Made by a program: the position numbers and the translations under genes. Below the pieces are notes generated by a model, which saw nothing but the letters and a program-made list of their open reading frames with translations, had not been told where the DNA came from and made no database searches. Below, piece by piece: positions 56,225 to 64,000 of a DNA stretch of 64,000 nucleotides; the stretch's first letter is position 1; each line of letters starts with the position of its first letter. Source of the DNA: Pandoraea eparura (GTDB lineage: Bacteria; Pseudomonadota; Gammaproteobacteria; Burkholderiales; Burkholderiaceae); contig NZ_CABPSH010000007.1 of assembly GCF_902459725.1 (NCBI RefSeq), forward strand, positions 1-64,000. Reading direction: 5' to 3'.

Positions 56225-57016
56225 TCAGGGTTTCGGGACGAAGGCGGCGGTCGTGCGAATCATCATATCGATGCCGATCGCGATGAAGTGGTCCATCACC
56301 GGCGCGATGCGCGGCATCATCAGCTCGATCACCACCAGCCCGACGGCCAGCGTGAGCGGAAAGCCCACGGCGAAGATGTTGAGCTGCGGCGCCGCGCGAT
56401 TCAGAATGCCGAGCGCCAGGTTGCAGATGAGCAGCGCGGCCACGAGCGGCAGCGAGAGCATCAGCGCGAGCATGAAGAGCTGGCCGCCCAGCATGGCGAG
56501 GTAGTGCCAGCCCACGCTGGAGAGCGGGGCGGCCGAGACCGGCAACACCGTGAAGCTTTGCACCAGCGTGGCGAACATCACCAGATGGCCGTTGGTGGCG
56601 AGGAACACGAGCATGGCCACGACGTTGAGCAACATGCCGAGCACGGCAGTGCTGCCGTCGCTGTTCGGGGTGAGCAGCGTGGCGAACGACAACCCCATCT
56701 GCAAGCCGACGAAGTCGCCCGCCATGCTGATGGCCGAGAACACGATCTGCATGCACCATCCGAGCGCCGCACCGATCATCACCTGTTGCACGAGAATCCA
56801 GAGACCCTCCCACGAGAACGGCGAGGCGGCGGGCATGGGGCCGAGCACCGGCGCCAGCGCCAGCGCGACGATGCCCGCGAGGCCGATCTTGACCGTGCCG
56901 GGCACGGCGGCGTCGCCGAACAGGGGAGCGCTCATCGAGAGCGCCAGCAGGCGCACGAACGGAAACAGGAACGCCGCAATGACGCCAGAGAGTTGTTCGT
57001 AAGTGAAGCTGATCAA
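56225..57016 (-). CDS. fliR: Flagellar export gate protein FliR
   Basis: FliR is part of the FliP5-FliQ4-FliR1 export channel. The 263-residue protein has about six hydrophobic segments and the family stretches FVRLLALSMSAPLFGDAAVP, FVGLQMGLSFATLLTPNSDG and LNRAAPQLNIFAVGFPLTL. It is the last gene of the minus-strand fli operon, 12 bp after fliQ. Confidence 0.95.
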   Translation of the reverse strand: MISFTYEQLSGVIAAFLFPFVRLLALSMSAPLFGDAAVPGTVKIGLAGIVALALAPVLGPMPAASPFSWEGLWILVQQVMIGAALGWCMQIVFSAISMAGDFVGLQMGLSFATLLTPNSDGSTAVLGMLLNVVAMLVFLATNGHLVMFATLVQSFTVLPVSAAPLSSVGWHYLAMLGGQLFMLALMLSLPLVAALLICNLALGILNRAAPQLNIFAVGFPLTLAVGLVVIELMMPRIAPVMDHFIAIGIDMMIRTTAAFVPKP

Positions 57017-57028
57017 TGCGGGCGCGGC

Positions 57029-57298
57029 TTACCCGACAAGGCCGGGAATGCCGGTGAGCAACTGGCGCATGTAGTCGACCATCAGGTTGAGCATCCAGGG
57101 CCCGGCGATCACCAGAGTGGCGAACACGGCCAGCAGCTTGGGGATGAACGACAGCGTCATTTCGTTGATCTGCGTGGCGGCCTGGAACAGGCTCACGAGC
57201 AGACCCGAGACGAGTGCGACGAGCAGCAGCGGCGCGGCGAGCAGCAGCGTGACCTGCATTGCCTGATGGGCCAGCGTCATGACGGTTTCCGGGGTCAT
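57029..57298 (-). CDS. fliQ: Flagellar export gate protein FliQ
   Basis: This 89-residue protein has two membrane helices (TLLLAAPLLLVALVSGLLVS and LAVFATLVIAGPWMLNLMVD). The family loop FQAATQINEMTLSFIPKLL lies between them. Length equals E. coli FliQ (89). It lies between fliP and fliR. Confidence 0.96.
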   Translation of the reverse strand: MTPETVMTLAHQAMQVTLLLAAPLLLVALVSGLLVSLFQAATQINEMTLSFIPKLLAVFATLVIAGPWMLNLMVDYMRQLLTGIPGLVG

Positions 57299-57312
57299 CT
57301 CGCGTTCCTGCG

Positions 57313-58107
57313 CTACATGGTGAAGCTCTGGGCGAGCGAGCCCAGCAGCAGTTGCCAGCCGTCGACCACTACGAACAGCATCAGCTTGAAGGGCAGCGAC
57401 ACCGTCGAGGGCGAGACCATCATCATCCCCATCGACATCAACACGCTCGCGACCACCAGGTCGATGATCAGGAACGGGATGAAGATCGTGAAACCGATCT
57501 GGAACGCCGTCTTCAGCTCGCTCGTGGCGAACGCCGGCACGAGAATGCGCATCGGCACGTCTTCGGGGCCGTTCATCGGCGGAGTCTTGGCGAGCTTGGC
57601 GAAGAGCGCGAGATCGGCTTCACGTGTCTGCTTGAGCATGAACGCGTGGAACGGTTTGGCGCCGGTGTCGATGGCCTGCTCGAAGCTGATCTTGTTGGCG
57701 GCGAACGGCTGATAGGCGTCGGTGTAGGCCTTGTCGAACACCGGCGACATGACGAAGAAGGTCAGGAACAACGCCAGGCCGATCAGGATCTGATTCGGCG
57801 GCGACGTGGTGACGCCGATGGCATGGCGCAGCAGCGAGAGCACGATGATGATGCGCGTGAAGGCCGTCATCATCAGCAGCATCGCGGGCAGGAAGCCCAG
57901 CGACGTGAGCAGCAACATCGTCTGCACGGACAGCGAGTAGGTCTGTCCGCCACCGGGCGCCGGGGTGGTGGTGAAGGCCGGCAGCGTGGCCTGTGCCAGC
58001 GCGGTGCCCGGCAGGACGAGGCAGGCGAGCGCGAGTCCGAGCGCGAGACCCAGTGCCAGGCTCGCCAGACGCGGCGATTTCGCGGTCGACAGCAAGCCGC
58101 GCACCAT
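57313..58107 (-). CDS. fliP: Flagellar export gate protein FliP
   Basis: FliP is the main export-channel subunit. The ATG at 58107 (AAGGA upstream) overlaps the fliO stop and gives 264 residues. It has a cleavable signal-like first helix ending near GTALAQA. Family stretches are [20 protein letters not shown] and [20 protein letters not shown], with the C-terminal FKTAFQIGF-type region ([20 protein letters not shown]). A longer frame upstream reads through fliO out of frame and is a shadow. Confidence 0.96.
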   Translation of the reverse strand: MVRGLLSTAKSPRLASLALGLALGLALACLVLPGTALAQATLPAFTTTPAPGGGQTYSLSVQTMLLLTSLGFLPAMLLMMTAFTRIIIVLSLLRHAIGVTTSPPNQILIGLALFLTFFVMSPVFDKAYTDAYQPFAANKISFEQAIDTGAKPFHAFMLKQTREADLALFAKLAKTPPMNGPEDVPMRILVPAFATSELKTAFQIGFTIFIPFLIIDLVVASVLMSMGMMMVSPSTVSLPFKLMLFVVVDGWQLLLGSLAQSFTM

Positions 58108-58655
58108 CAGGAATCCTTTTTCATCGTTTCGCGCAGTTTTTGCGCAAACGCCTGGGCGGCGCGGTTGGCTTGCGCACCCGGATGGGCAACGGCGGGCGCG
58201 GCCGGCATATCGGCGACGCGATCCGCGTCGATCACGTGAAGGCTGCGCACCTGGCCGGGCGCGACGCCCAGCACGATCCAGTCGCCAGCCACTTCCACGA
58301 CCACCACGCGTTCGCGCTGGCCTACGGCGGCGCTGCCGACGATGCGCACGTTGCCGCCTCCCAGCGGGCGTTGCAGCCCGAAACGCTTGGCCAGCCACGC
58401 CAGCCCGAAGAGCAGCGCCAGCACGAGCACGAGGCCGAGCCCCGTCTGCACGATGCCCGCGCCGCCAAGGCTCGGGACGGCCGCGGCCTGCGAGGCCGAG
58501 CCCTGTGCGTGAGCGGCGGTGAAGGTCAGGCCGGCGAGCAGGGCGCCCGTGGCGCGAGCGGTGCCGGGCAATGCGGCAATCGCGCAGGCCGTCCATCGGG
58601 CGGCGGTTGCCGCGGCACGCCCGACGGGAGTGCCGCGGACTTTTGTTGCGTTCAT
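58107..58655 (-). CDS. fliO: Flagellar export assembly protein FliO
   Basis: FliO helps assemble the FliP ring. The 182-residue protein has a long N-terminal hydrophobic/signal-like stretch ending near FTAAHAQG. A membrane helix ([20 protein letters not shown]) and a small cytoplasmic domain follow ([38 protein letters not shown]). Overlaps fliN (4 bp) and fliP (TGATG). Confidence 0.92.
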   Translation of the reverse strand: MNATKVRGTPVGRAAATAARWTACAIAALPGTARATGALLAGLTFTAAHAQGSASQAAAVPSLGGAGIVQTGLGLVLVLALLFGLAWLAKRFGLQRPLGGGNVRIVGSAAVGQRERVVVVEVAGDWIVLGVAPGQVRSLHVIDADRVADMPAAPAVAHPGAQANRAAQAFAQKLRETMKKDS

Positions 58656-59080
58656 CGGTTGAGCTTTCGGATGCGTTCGGATGGCGTGATGATATCAGTC
58701 AGGCGAATGCCGAACTTGTCGTTCACGACCACCACTTCGCCCTGGGCGATGAGGCAACCGTTGACCAGAACGTCCATCGGCTCGCCGGCCATGCCGTCGA
58801 GTTCCACCACCGAGCCCTGCGCCAGTTGCAGCAGATTCTTGATGGCGATCTTCGTGCGGCCCAGCTCCACGGTCATCTGGACCGGAATGTCGAGGATCAG
58901 ATCGATGTCGTTGTGCGTGGCGCTCGACGGATTGCCGGCGGTGGCCGCCAGCGGCTGAAACACGGGGGCGGCGGCCGGTTGCGCCGCGGCGTCGGTCGCC
59001 GTCTGCTCCGCCATGGCGCTGGCCCACTCGTCCGCCATGGCCTGGGCGTCGTCACCAAGCGTTTGAGGGGTATCGCTCAT
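58652..59080 (-). CDS. fliN: Flagellar switch protein FliN
   Basis: FliN forms the lower C ring with FliM and binds CheY-P. The ATG at 59080 overlaps the fliM stop (TGATG) and gives 142 residues; a GTG one codon upstream is possible. After an Ala-rich N-terminus comes the SpoA domain ([40 protein letters not shown] with N-V-N at the start). Confidence 0.95.
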   Translation of the reverse strand: MSDTPQTLGDDAQAMADEWASAMAEQTATDAAAQPAAAPVFQPLAATAGNPSSATHNDIDLILDIPVQMTVELGRTKIAIKNLLQLAQGSVVELDGMAGEPMDVLVNGCLIAQGEVVVVNDKFGIRLTDIITPSERIRKLNR

Positions 59081-60078
59081 CACTCGTTGTCCTTCGTGTA
59101 ATCGCTGTGCGAATGGTTGATCATCTGGTTCACGCGCAGCGCGTATTGACCGTTGAAGACGCCGTAATTGCAGTGCATCACGGGCACGCCGTCGACCTTG
59201 GCCTCGAGCACCTCGGGTACGTCCAGCGGAATCACGTCGCCCACGCGCATGTTGAGCAACTGCGAGAGCGTCATGTCGATCTGCGCGAGGTTGGTCACGA
59301 TTTCCACGTCGGCGGCCTGTACCTGCTGCGAGAGCAGACGCACCCAGCGCTTGTCCACTTCGAGCGTCTCGCCTTGCAGCGGGCTCGAGAGCTGGTCGCG
59401 CATCGGCTCGATCATCGAGTACGGCATGCAGATGTGGAATTCGCCGCCGACCGAGCCGAACTCGATATCGAACGTGGTGGTCACCACCACCTCATTGGGC
59501 GTGGCGACGTTGGCGAACTGGGTGTGCATTTCGGCGCGCACGTACTCGAACTCGACCGGATACACCGGCTTCCACGAGGCGCCGTAGTTCTCGAACACCA
59601 GATCGAGCAGGCGCGCGATGATGCGCTGTTCGGTCTGCGTGAAGTCGCGTCCTTCGACACGGGTGTGAAACCGGCCGTCGCCGCCGAACAGATTGTCCAC
59701 CACCAGGAACACCAGGTTCGGATCGAACACGAACAACGCCGTGCCGCGCAGCGGCTTGATGTGGACCAGGTTGAGGTTGGTCGGAACCGGCAGGTTGCGG
59801 ATGAACTCGCTGTACTTCTGCACACGCACCGGGCTGACCGAAATTTCGGCGCTGCGGCGCATGAAATTGAACAGGGCAATGCGGAACAAGCGCGAGAAGC
59901 GGTCGTTGATGATCTCGAGCGTGGGCATGCGCCCGCGCACGATACGCTCTTGCGTCGCGATGTTGTATGGCCGGATGCTGGAATGATCTTCCGACTCCGA
60001 CCGGTCATCCTGTTCGCCGGTGACGCCCTTCAGAAGGGCGTCGACCTCTTCCTGCGACAGGAACTCCTCATGCGCCAT
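59080..60078 (-). CDS. fliM: Flagellar switch protein FliM
   Basis: FliM receives CheY-P and sets rotation direction. The 332-residue protein has the N-terminal CheY-binding peptide LSQEEVDALLKG, the middle domain with LEIINDRFSRLFRIALFNFM, and a C-terminal SpoA domain (DMTLSQLLNMRVGDVIPLDV with I at its start). It starts 8 bp after the fliL stop and overlaps fliN. Confidence 0.97.
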   Translation of the reverse strand: MAHEEFLSQEEVDALLKGVTGEQDDRSESEDHSSIRPYNIATQERIVRGRMPTLEIINDRFSRLFRIALFNFMRRSAEISVSPVRVQKYSEFIRNLPVPTNLNLVHIKPLRGTALFVFDPNLVFLVVDNLFGGDGRFHTRVEGRDFTQTEQRIIARLLDLVFENYGASWKPVYPVEFEYVRAEMHTQFANVATPNEVVVTTTFDIEFGSVGGEFHICMPYSMIEPMRDQLSSPLQGETLEVDKRWVRLLSQQVQAADVEIVTNLAQIDMTLSQLLNMRVGDVIPLDVPEVLEAKVDGVPVMHCNYGVFNGQYALRVNQMINHSHSDYTKDNE

Positions 60079-60085
60079 GTATCAC

Positions 60086-60568
60086 TCACTGAATTACAAA
60101 CGCGGTGAACAGCACGTCGCCCACGGCCTGCTGCGGCATGTTGGCTGCGAATGGCTGCGCGACCAGCGTGCGGATTTCGCTCGCCAGACGGCGCTTGCCG
60201 TCGATCGTGGCCAGATCCTGCGGCTGCTTGGACGACAACAGCAGCAACACGCGGCTGCGCACTTCGGGCATGTGCTGCGTGATGCGGGCTTGCGTCTCGG
60301 CGTCTGCCACCTTGAGCGAGAGGCCGATATGCAGGTAGCGCTCGCCGTCTTCGCCCGACAGGTTCACCGTGAACGGGTCCATGCTGACGAACACGGGCGG
60401 CGGCGGGGGCGGCGGGGCCTTCGCGGCTTCGTGGCGTCCGGTCAGCAAATACACGGCCGTTGCCGCGCCGGCAGCGGCCATGAGGGCTACCGCAACGATC
60501 AACAGAATCCATTTGCGCATGCTCCCTCCAGAGGGGGCCGCGGCTTGCGTCGGTGCGGGATTTGCCAT
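60086..60568 (-). CDS. fliL: Flagellar basal-body-associated protein FliL
   Basis: FliL surrounds and supports the stator. The ATG at 60568 gives 160 residues, with one membrane helix at about 20-42. A run of seven prolines follows at about 51-57, and the periplasmic domain carries FTVNLSGEDGERYLHIGLSL. A FliA-type promoter lies about 100 bp upstream in the 169-bp gap to fliK. An upstream in-frame ATG at 60640 lacks similarity. Confidence 0.94.
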   Translation of the reverse strand: MANPAPTQAAAPSGGSMRKWILLIVAVALMAAAGAATAVYLLTGRHEAAKAPPPPPPPVFVSMDPFTVNLSGEDGERYLHIGLSLKVADAETQARITQHMPEVRSRVLLLLSSKQPQDLATIDGKRRLASEIRTLVAQPFAANMPQQAVGDVLFTAFVIQ

Positions 60569-60664
60569 GTGTTCGCCTGCTATTGGGTGATGATTGTCGG
60601 CCAAGCCGCCACCGGGTGATCGGCCGAAAAGAAGGGACAATCGCGTCTAACTCGCGTCTTTGTC

Positions 60665-60692
60665 TTAACGGCAGGAAAGCCCGCTGGCTTGA
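60665..60692 (-). promoter_or_regulatory. Possible FliA-type promoter of fliLMNOPQR
   Basis: On the minus strand, TCAAGCCA (60692-60685), a 12-bp spacer and GCCGTTAA (60672-60665) resemble the motA promoter, with the same -10 and spacer length. The -35 matches only TxAAG. It would let late gene control reach fliL-fliR from within the fli operon. Confidence 0.45.
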
Positions 60693-60737
60693 GGGCGGTG
60701 CGACGCCGGGTCGCGTCGCGCGTTCGGATCGGGGGGA

Positions 60738-62159
60738 TCAGGCGAACGTGTCGACGAGGCCGTTGCTCACGCGTACCGGAACGCTCACGGTCGTGGCGAG
60801 CGTGGCGTCGTCGCCCGGGCCAAAGCCTGACGTGCCGCGCGCGTTGCCGTTGCCACTGCCATTTCCGTTGCCGTTGGCACCCTGCTGGGCGAAGGCTTGC
60901 TGCTGCGAGCTGTCGCTGCTCACCGTGGCATTGCCAAGCGCGATGCCATTGTTGGCAAGGCTTTCGCGCAGTTGCGGCAAGGCCGCCTGCACGGCGTCGC
61001 GCACGGCGGCGTGCTGCGAGACGAACATCGCTTGCGCCGAGTCGTTCGCTACGTTCAACACCACATGCAGCGGGCCGAGATCGGGCGGATTCAGGCTCAA
61101 TTGCGCGGTCTGCGCATGGGCGGACGAGAGCCACACCACTTGTTGCGAGAGCTGGTTGTTCCAGTCCGGCGTGCCCACGCGCGCGTTCAGGGCGAGCGCG
61201 GCCGGCAGGTTGGCCTGGGCCGCCAACGCCGGCTGGGCGTCGAGTGTCGGGGTGGCCGTTTGGGCAACCTGTGCGGCCGCCTGCGTGGCGCTCGCGGTGG
61301 CCGCTTGCGCGGCGGCGTCGCGATGTCCCTGCGCCTGCGCCAGGGCGTCGGCCATGCGCTGACCCTGCGCGTCGGCGCTGAGCGGCGTCGTCGCCGCCTT
61401 CGTATCCGTGGCCGCCGGCTGTGCGGCGTTGCTGGTCTGCGCTGCCGTGCCGTTCTTGCCCAGGGCATCGAGCGAGAGGCCGCCGGTCTTGTTGGTACTC
61501 GATGCCGACGTGCCATCGGCGGGTGCGCCGGTGTTGGCGGTCGCCGCCTTGGCGTCGGTGGTGGCGCCACCGGCCGGTGCCTGGCCGGCCAGTTGCGCCG
61601 CACCCGTTGCTTGCAAGGCACCGTTCACCGCAGCGGCAACGGCCGCGTCGGTGCCCGGTTTGGCATCGCCTGGCGTGGCGGGCGTGGTCGAGGTTTGCGA
61701 CGGCAGCGGCGCGTGGTTCATCGCGGCGAGGGCGACGGCAAGGGCGGCTGCCGGATCGCCGGGCGCTGCAGCGGCCGGCGCGTCGTCGGCGGCGTTGTCC
61801 TTCTTGTCGCTATCGGCCGTCGTTGATTTAGAGGGTGTCGTCGAAGCGTTCGTTTGGTCCGCCTGATTCGCTTGATCGGCGCCGGAGGCTTTGTTGGCGG
61901 CGTTGTCCGCTGACGTTGCGCTACCGCCCGAGGCATTGCCGGACGACGCATTGGTCTGTCCCGCTTGCGCCGCTGTGTAATTCGCGTTGTTCGCGCCGCT
62001 CGCGGCGCTCTGGTCGGTCTGGCGGGACTGCTGCGACAGCACGGTGGAGAAGGGCAGCGCGCTGCTGCTGTCGTCGGTGTTCGACGACCCGGCGCGGTTG
62101 CCCTTCACGGCTTGCAGGGCGGCGCCTGCGGAATCGGTCACGAAGCTCAGAATCGACAT
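60738..62159 (-). CDS. fliK: Flagellar hook-length control protein FliK
   Basis: FliK is the secreted ruler that measures the hook and flips FlhB specificity. The ATG at 62159 gives 473 residues. The long, Ala/Thr/Gln/Asn-rich N-terminal part is the ruler. The conserved C-terminal domain has LSLNPPDLGPLHVVLNV (about 375-391) and AVRDAVQAALPQLRESLAN. No strong Shine-Dalgarno sequence is seen. It lies between fliJ and fliL. Confidence 0.92.
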   Translation of the reverse strand: MSILSFVTDSAGAALQAVKGNRAGSSNTDDSSSALPFSTVLSQQSRQTDQSAASGANNANYTAAQAGQTNASSGNASGGSATSADNAANKASGADQANQADQTNASTTPSKSTTADSDKKDNAADDAPAAAAPGDPAAALAVALAAMNHAPLPSQTSTTPATPGDAKPGTDAAVAAAVNGALQATGAAQLAGQAPAGGATTDAKAATANTGAPADGTSASSTNKTGGLSLDALGKNGTAAQTSNAAQPAATDTKAATTPLSADAQGQRMADALAQAQGHRDAAAQAATASATQAAAQVAQTATPTLDAQPALAAQANLPAALALNARVGTPDWNNQLSQQVVWLSSAHAQTAQLSLNPPDLGPLHVVLNVANDSAQAMFVSQHAAVRDAVQAALPQLRESLANNGIALGNATVSSDSSQQQAFAQQGANGNGNGSGNGNARGTSGFGPGDDATLATTVSVPVRVSNGLVDTFA

Positions 62160-62178
62160 AATGGGCGCCTTGGGTCCT

Positions 62179-62631
62179 TCAAATCGGGGATTCGGCACGA
62201 CGGCGCAGGCTGCGCGCGGCGTACTCGTCGTTTTCCTTCTGCTCGCGACGCGCCACACGCAGCGCCGTGCGGGCCTGCTCACGCGACGCGAGCGTGCCGA
62301 AGGAGTTCAGGCGGCGCTGTTGCGCCTGCCATTCGCGGCGCGCGGCCGCGAGGCGCTCGTCGGCTTGCTCGAGCAGCATGGCTTGCTGTCCGATGGCCGT
62401 GTCGAGCGTATCAATGAATTGCTGGAAATTGCGCCAGTCGCAGCCCGCCATGCCCTGGATCGTTGCCGTCTGCATGCGCGTGCGGTATTCGTGACGATAC
62501 TGGCGCAGTGCTTCGAGCTGACGCTCGACCTCGGCGCGCTGCGTCTGGCGCTCGCCCAGCAGGCGCGCGGCCTCGTCCACGTCCTTCTGGGCGAGTTCGA
62601 TGAGCAGATTGAGGGGCAGGGTGGAATTCAT
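62179..62631 (-). CDS. fliJ: Flagellar export protein FliJ
   Basis: FliJ is the coiled-coil stalk of the FliI ATPase, like the gamma subunit of F1. The ATG at 62631 gives 150 residues, predicted almost wholly helical and rich in Arg, Gln, Glu and Ala (ERQTQRAEVERQLEALRQYR). A TTG at 62643, just after the fliI stop, is an alternative start. Sequence similarity in the family is low; position supports the call. Confidence 0.9.
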   Translation of the reverse strand: MNSTLPLNLLIELAQKDVDEAARLLGERQTQRAEVERQLEALRQYRHEYRTRMQTATIQGMAGCDWRNFQQFIDTLDTAIGQQAMLLEQADERLAAARREWQAQQRRLNSFGTLASREQARTALRVARREQKENDEYAARSLRRRAESPI

Positions 62632-62643
62632 GGCCGCCACCAA

Positions 62644-64000
62644 TTAGTGGAACAGGCCGTGCATCTGGTGCACGGCGTCCGGATAACTGGCCCGCTCGCG
62701 CATTCCCTGTTGCAGGAAGTGCTCGAGACGGGGATACAGCTCGATCGCCTGATCGAGCATCGGGTCGCTGCCCGGCGCGTACGCGCCCACATTGATGAGG
62801 TCGCGGTTGCGCTGGTAGCGCGAGAGCATCTGCTTGAAGCGACGTACCTTGTCGAACTGCCCATCGTCGATGAGCGCGGCCATCGCACGGCTGATCGACT
62901 GTTCGATGTCGATGGCCGGGTAATGTCCCGACTCGGCCAATTGGCGCGATAGCACGATGTGCCCGTCGAGAATGGCGCGGGCCGAATCGGCGATCGGATC
63001 CTGCTGGTCGTCGCCTTCAGTCAGCACGGTGTAGAAGGCCGTGATCGAGCCACCACCGTCCGGCCCGTTGCCGGCCCGCTCGACCAGCGCCGGGAGCTTG
63101 GCAAACACCGACGGCGGATAGCCTTTCGTGGCCGGCGGCTCGCCGATCGCCAGGGCGATCTCGCGTTGCGCCATGGCATAGCGGGTGAGCGAATCCATGA
63201 TCAGCAGCACGTCCTTGCCCTGATCGCGGAAATATTCGGCCAGCGTGGTCGCATAGGCCGCGCCCTGCAGGCGCAGCAGCGGCGAGACGTCGGCCGGCGC
63301 CGCCACGACGACGGAGCGCGCCAGGCCGTCCGGCCCGAGAATGTTTTCGATGAAGTCCTTCACTTCGCGGCCGCGCTCGCCGATCAGGCCCACGACGATG
63401 ACTTCGGCCTGCGTGAAGCGGGCCATCATGCCCAGCAGCACGCTCTTGCCGACGCCCGAGCCCGCGAAGAGACCCATGCGCTGGCCGCGTCCGACGGTGA
63501 GCAGGGCGTTGATGGCGCGCACGCCCACGTCGAGCACCGACTCAATGGGCGCGCGACCCAGCGGATTGACCGGCACCGACGCGAGCGAGGCGCTGTCGGT
63601 CATGCCCAGCGGGCCGAAATCGTCGAGTGGCCGGCCGGCGGCGTCGACTACGCGGCCGAGCAGCGCGTCGCCGACGGGCAGGCGCTTGCCGTTGTGACGT
63701 TGATTCGGCAGCGGACCGTCGGCGGCCGGTTCCATCGGGTACACACGGGCGCCCGGCAGCAGGCCGGCGACTTCCGTCTGCGGCATCAGGAACAGGCGGT
63801 CGCCGCCGAAGCCGACGACTTCCGCTTCGGCCGTGGCCGGTTCGCGCGAGGCGTCGTGCACCGGCAGCTCGATCAGGCAACCCGCGCCGACCGGCAGACG
63901 CAGACCGACGGCTTCAAGCACGAGTCCGGCTGCGCGCGTGAGGCGGCCACAGCGGCGCGTCGGTTCGACAGCATGCACGTGGGCGATGCGCTCGCGCAGG
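62644..64000 (-). CDS. fliI: Flagellum-specific ATPase FliI (start beyond the window)
   Basis: FliI is the hexameric ATPase that energises export, homologous to F1 beta/alpha. At least 451 residues are visible. The frame stays open to the right edge (reading [20 protein letters not shown]), so the true start lies outside; a GTG at 63978 is an unlikely one. The P-loop is [15 protein letters not shown], Walker B is [15 protein letters not shown], and [20 protein letters not shown] follows. fliJ follows on the same strand. Confidence 0.96.
   Translation of the reverse strand, partial: LRERIAHVHAVEPTRRCGRLTRAAGLVLEAVGLRLPVGAGCLIELPVHDASREPATAEAEVVGFGGDRLFLMPQTEVAGLLPGARVYPMEPAADGPLPNQRHNGKRLPVGDALLGRVVDAAGRPLDDFGPLGMTDSASLASVPVNPLGRAPIESVLDVGVRAINALLTVGRGQRMGLFAGSGVGKSVLLGMMARFTQAEVIVVGLIGERGREVKDFIENILGPDGLARSVVVAAPADVSPLLRLQGAAYATTLAEYFRDQGKDVLLIMDSLTRYAMAQREIALAIGEPPATKGYPPSVFAKLPALVERAGNGPDGGGSITAFYTVLTEGDDQQDPIADSARAILDGHIVLSRQLAESGHYPAIDIEQSISRAMAALIDDGQFDKVRRFKQMLSRYQRNRDLINVGAYAPGSDPMLDQAIELYPRLEHFLQQGMRERASYPDAVHQMHGLFH

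Noticed and set aside
57313-58596. Long 427-codon version of fliP
   Set aside because: The first 163 codons are the out-of-frame antisense-like reading of fliO; the ATG at 58107 has a ribosome-binding site and overlaps the fliO stop as usual.

Overview
This is a GC-rich chromosomal segment, most likely from a member of the Burkholderiaceae close to Pandoraea or Burkholderia. That placement is an inference. It rests on the block mnmG-rsmG-parA-parB followed by the atp operon, on flhDC as flagellar master regulator, and on FliK and chemoreceptor sequences of betaproteobacterial type. No rRNA, functional tRNA, insertion sequence, prophage or CRISPR array was seen.

Layout. Positions 1-1295 hold a tandem array of 234-bp units that runs off the left edge. 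Every unit carries one copy of the ParB-binding site parS (core GTTTCACGTGAAAC). A seventh site lies at 1321-1336 and an eighth, perfect one lies inside the mnmG coding sequence. Positions 1426-6590 carry mnmG, rsmG, a lipocalin gene, parA and parB, so the centromere array sits beside the genes for its own binding proteins. Positions 6615-8039 encode an ion-transporter-like protein with an in-frame Thr/Gln minisatellite at its N-terminus. Positions 8284-15770 are the complete F1Fo ATP synthase operon (atpIBEFHAGDC), with a good sigma-70 promoter, a strong terminator and an unusually long, foldable atpD-atpC spacer. Positions 16175-19209 encode an acyl-CoA synthetase and a Bcr/CflA-type drug efflux pump.

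From 19766 to the right edge everything but one small membrane protein belongs to motility. flhDC (class I) follows a long leader with an apparent Pho box and two hairpins. A long rightward operon, motAB-cheY-cheA-cheW-three chemoreceptors-cheR-cheD-cheB-cheY-cheZ, starts at a FliA-type promoter and ends at a 32-bp palindrome. Then come flhB-flhA-flhF-flhG-fliA (export gate, flagellar placement, sigma-28). On the minus strand lie a small membrane protein preceded by a 16-codon leader ORF, then flgN-flgM and flgA. Divergent from flgA is the rod/hook/junction operon flgB-flgL, ending at a strong terminator. Converging on it is the minus-strand export/switch operon fliI-J-K-L-M-N-O-P-Q-R, whose fliI start lies beyond the right edge.

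How it works together: ParA and ParB act on the parS array to segregate the origin region. The ATP synthase uses the proton gradient that also drives the MotAB stators. FlhDC switches on the class II flagellar genes. FlgM holds FliA until the hook is finished. The che operon feeds phospho-CheY to FliM and FliN. The strongest unusual signals are the chromosomal parS tandem array, the Pho box upstream of flhDC, the leader ORF in front of the small membrane protein, the FlhG protein with a broken P-loop, and the structured atpD-atpC spacer.
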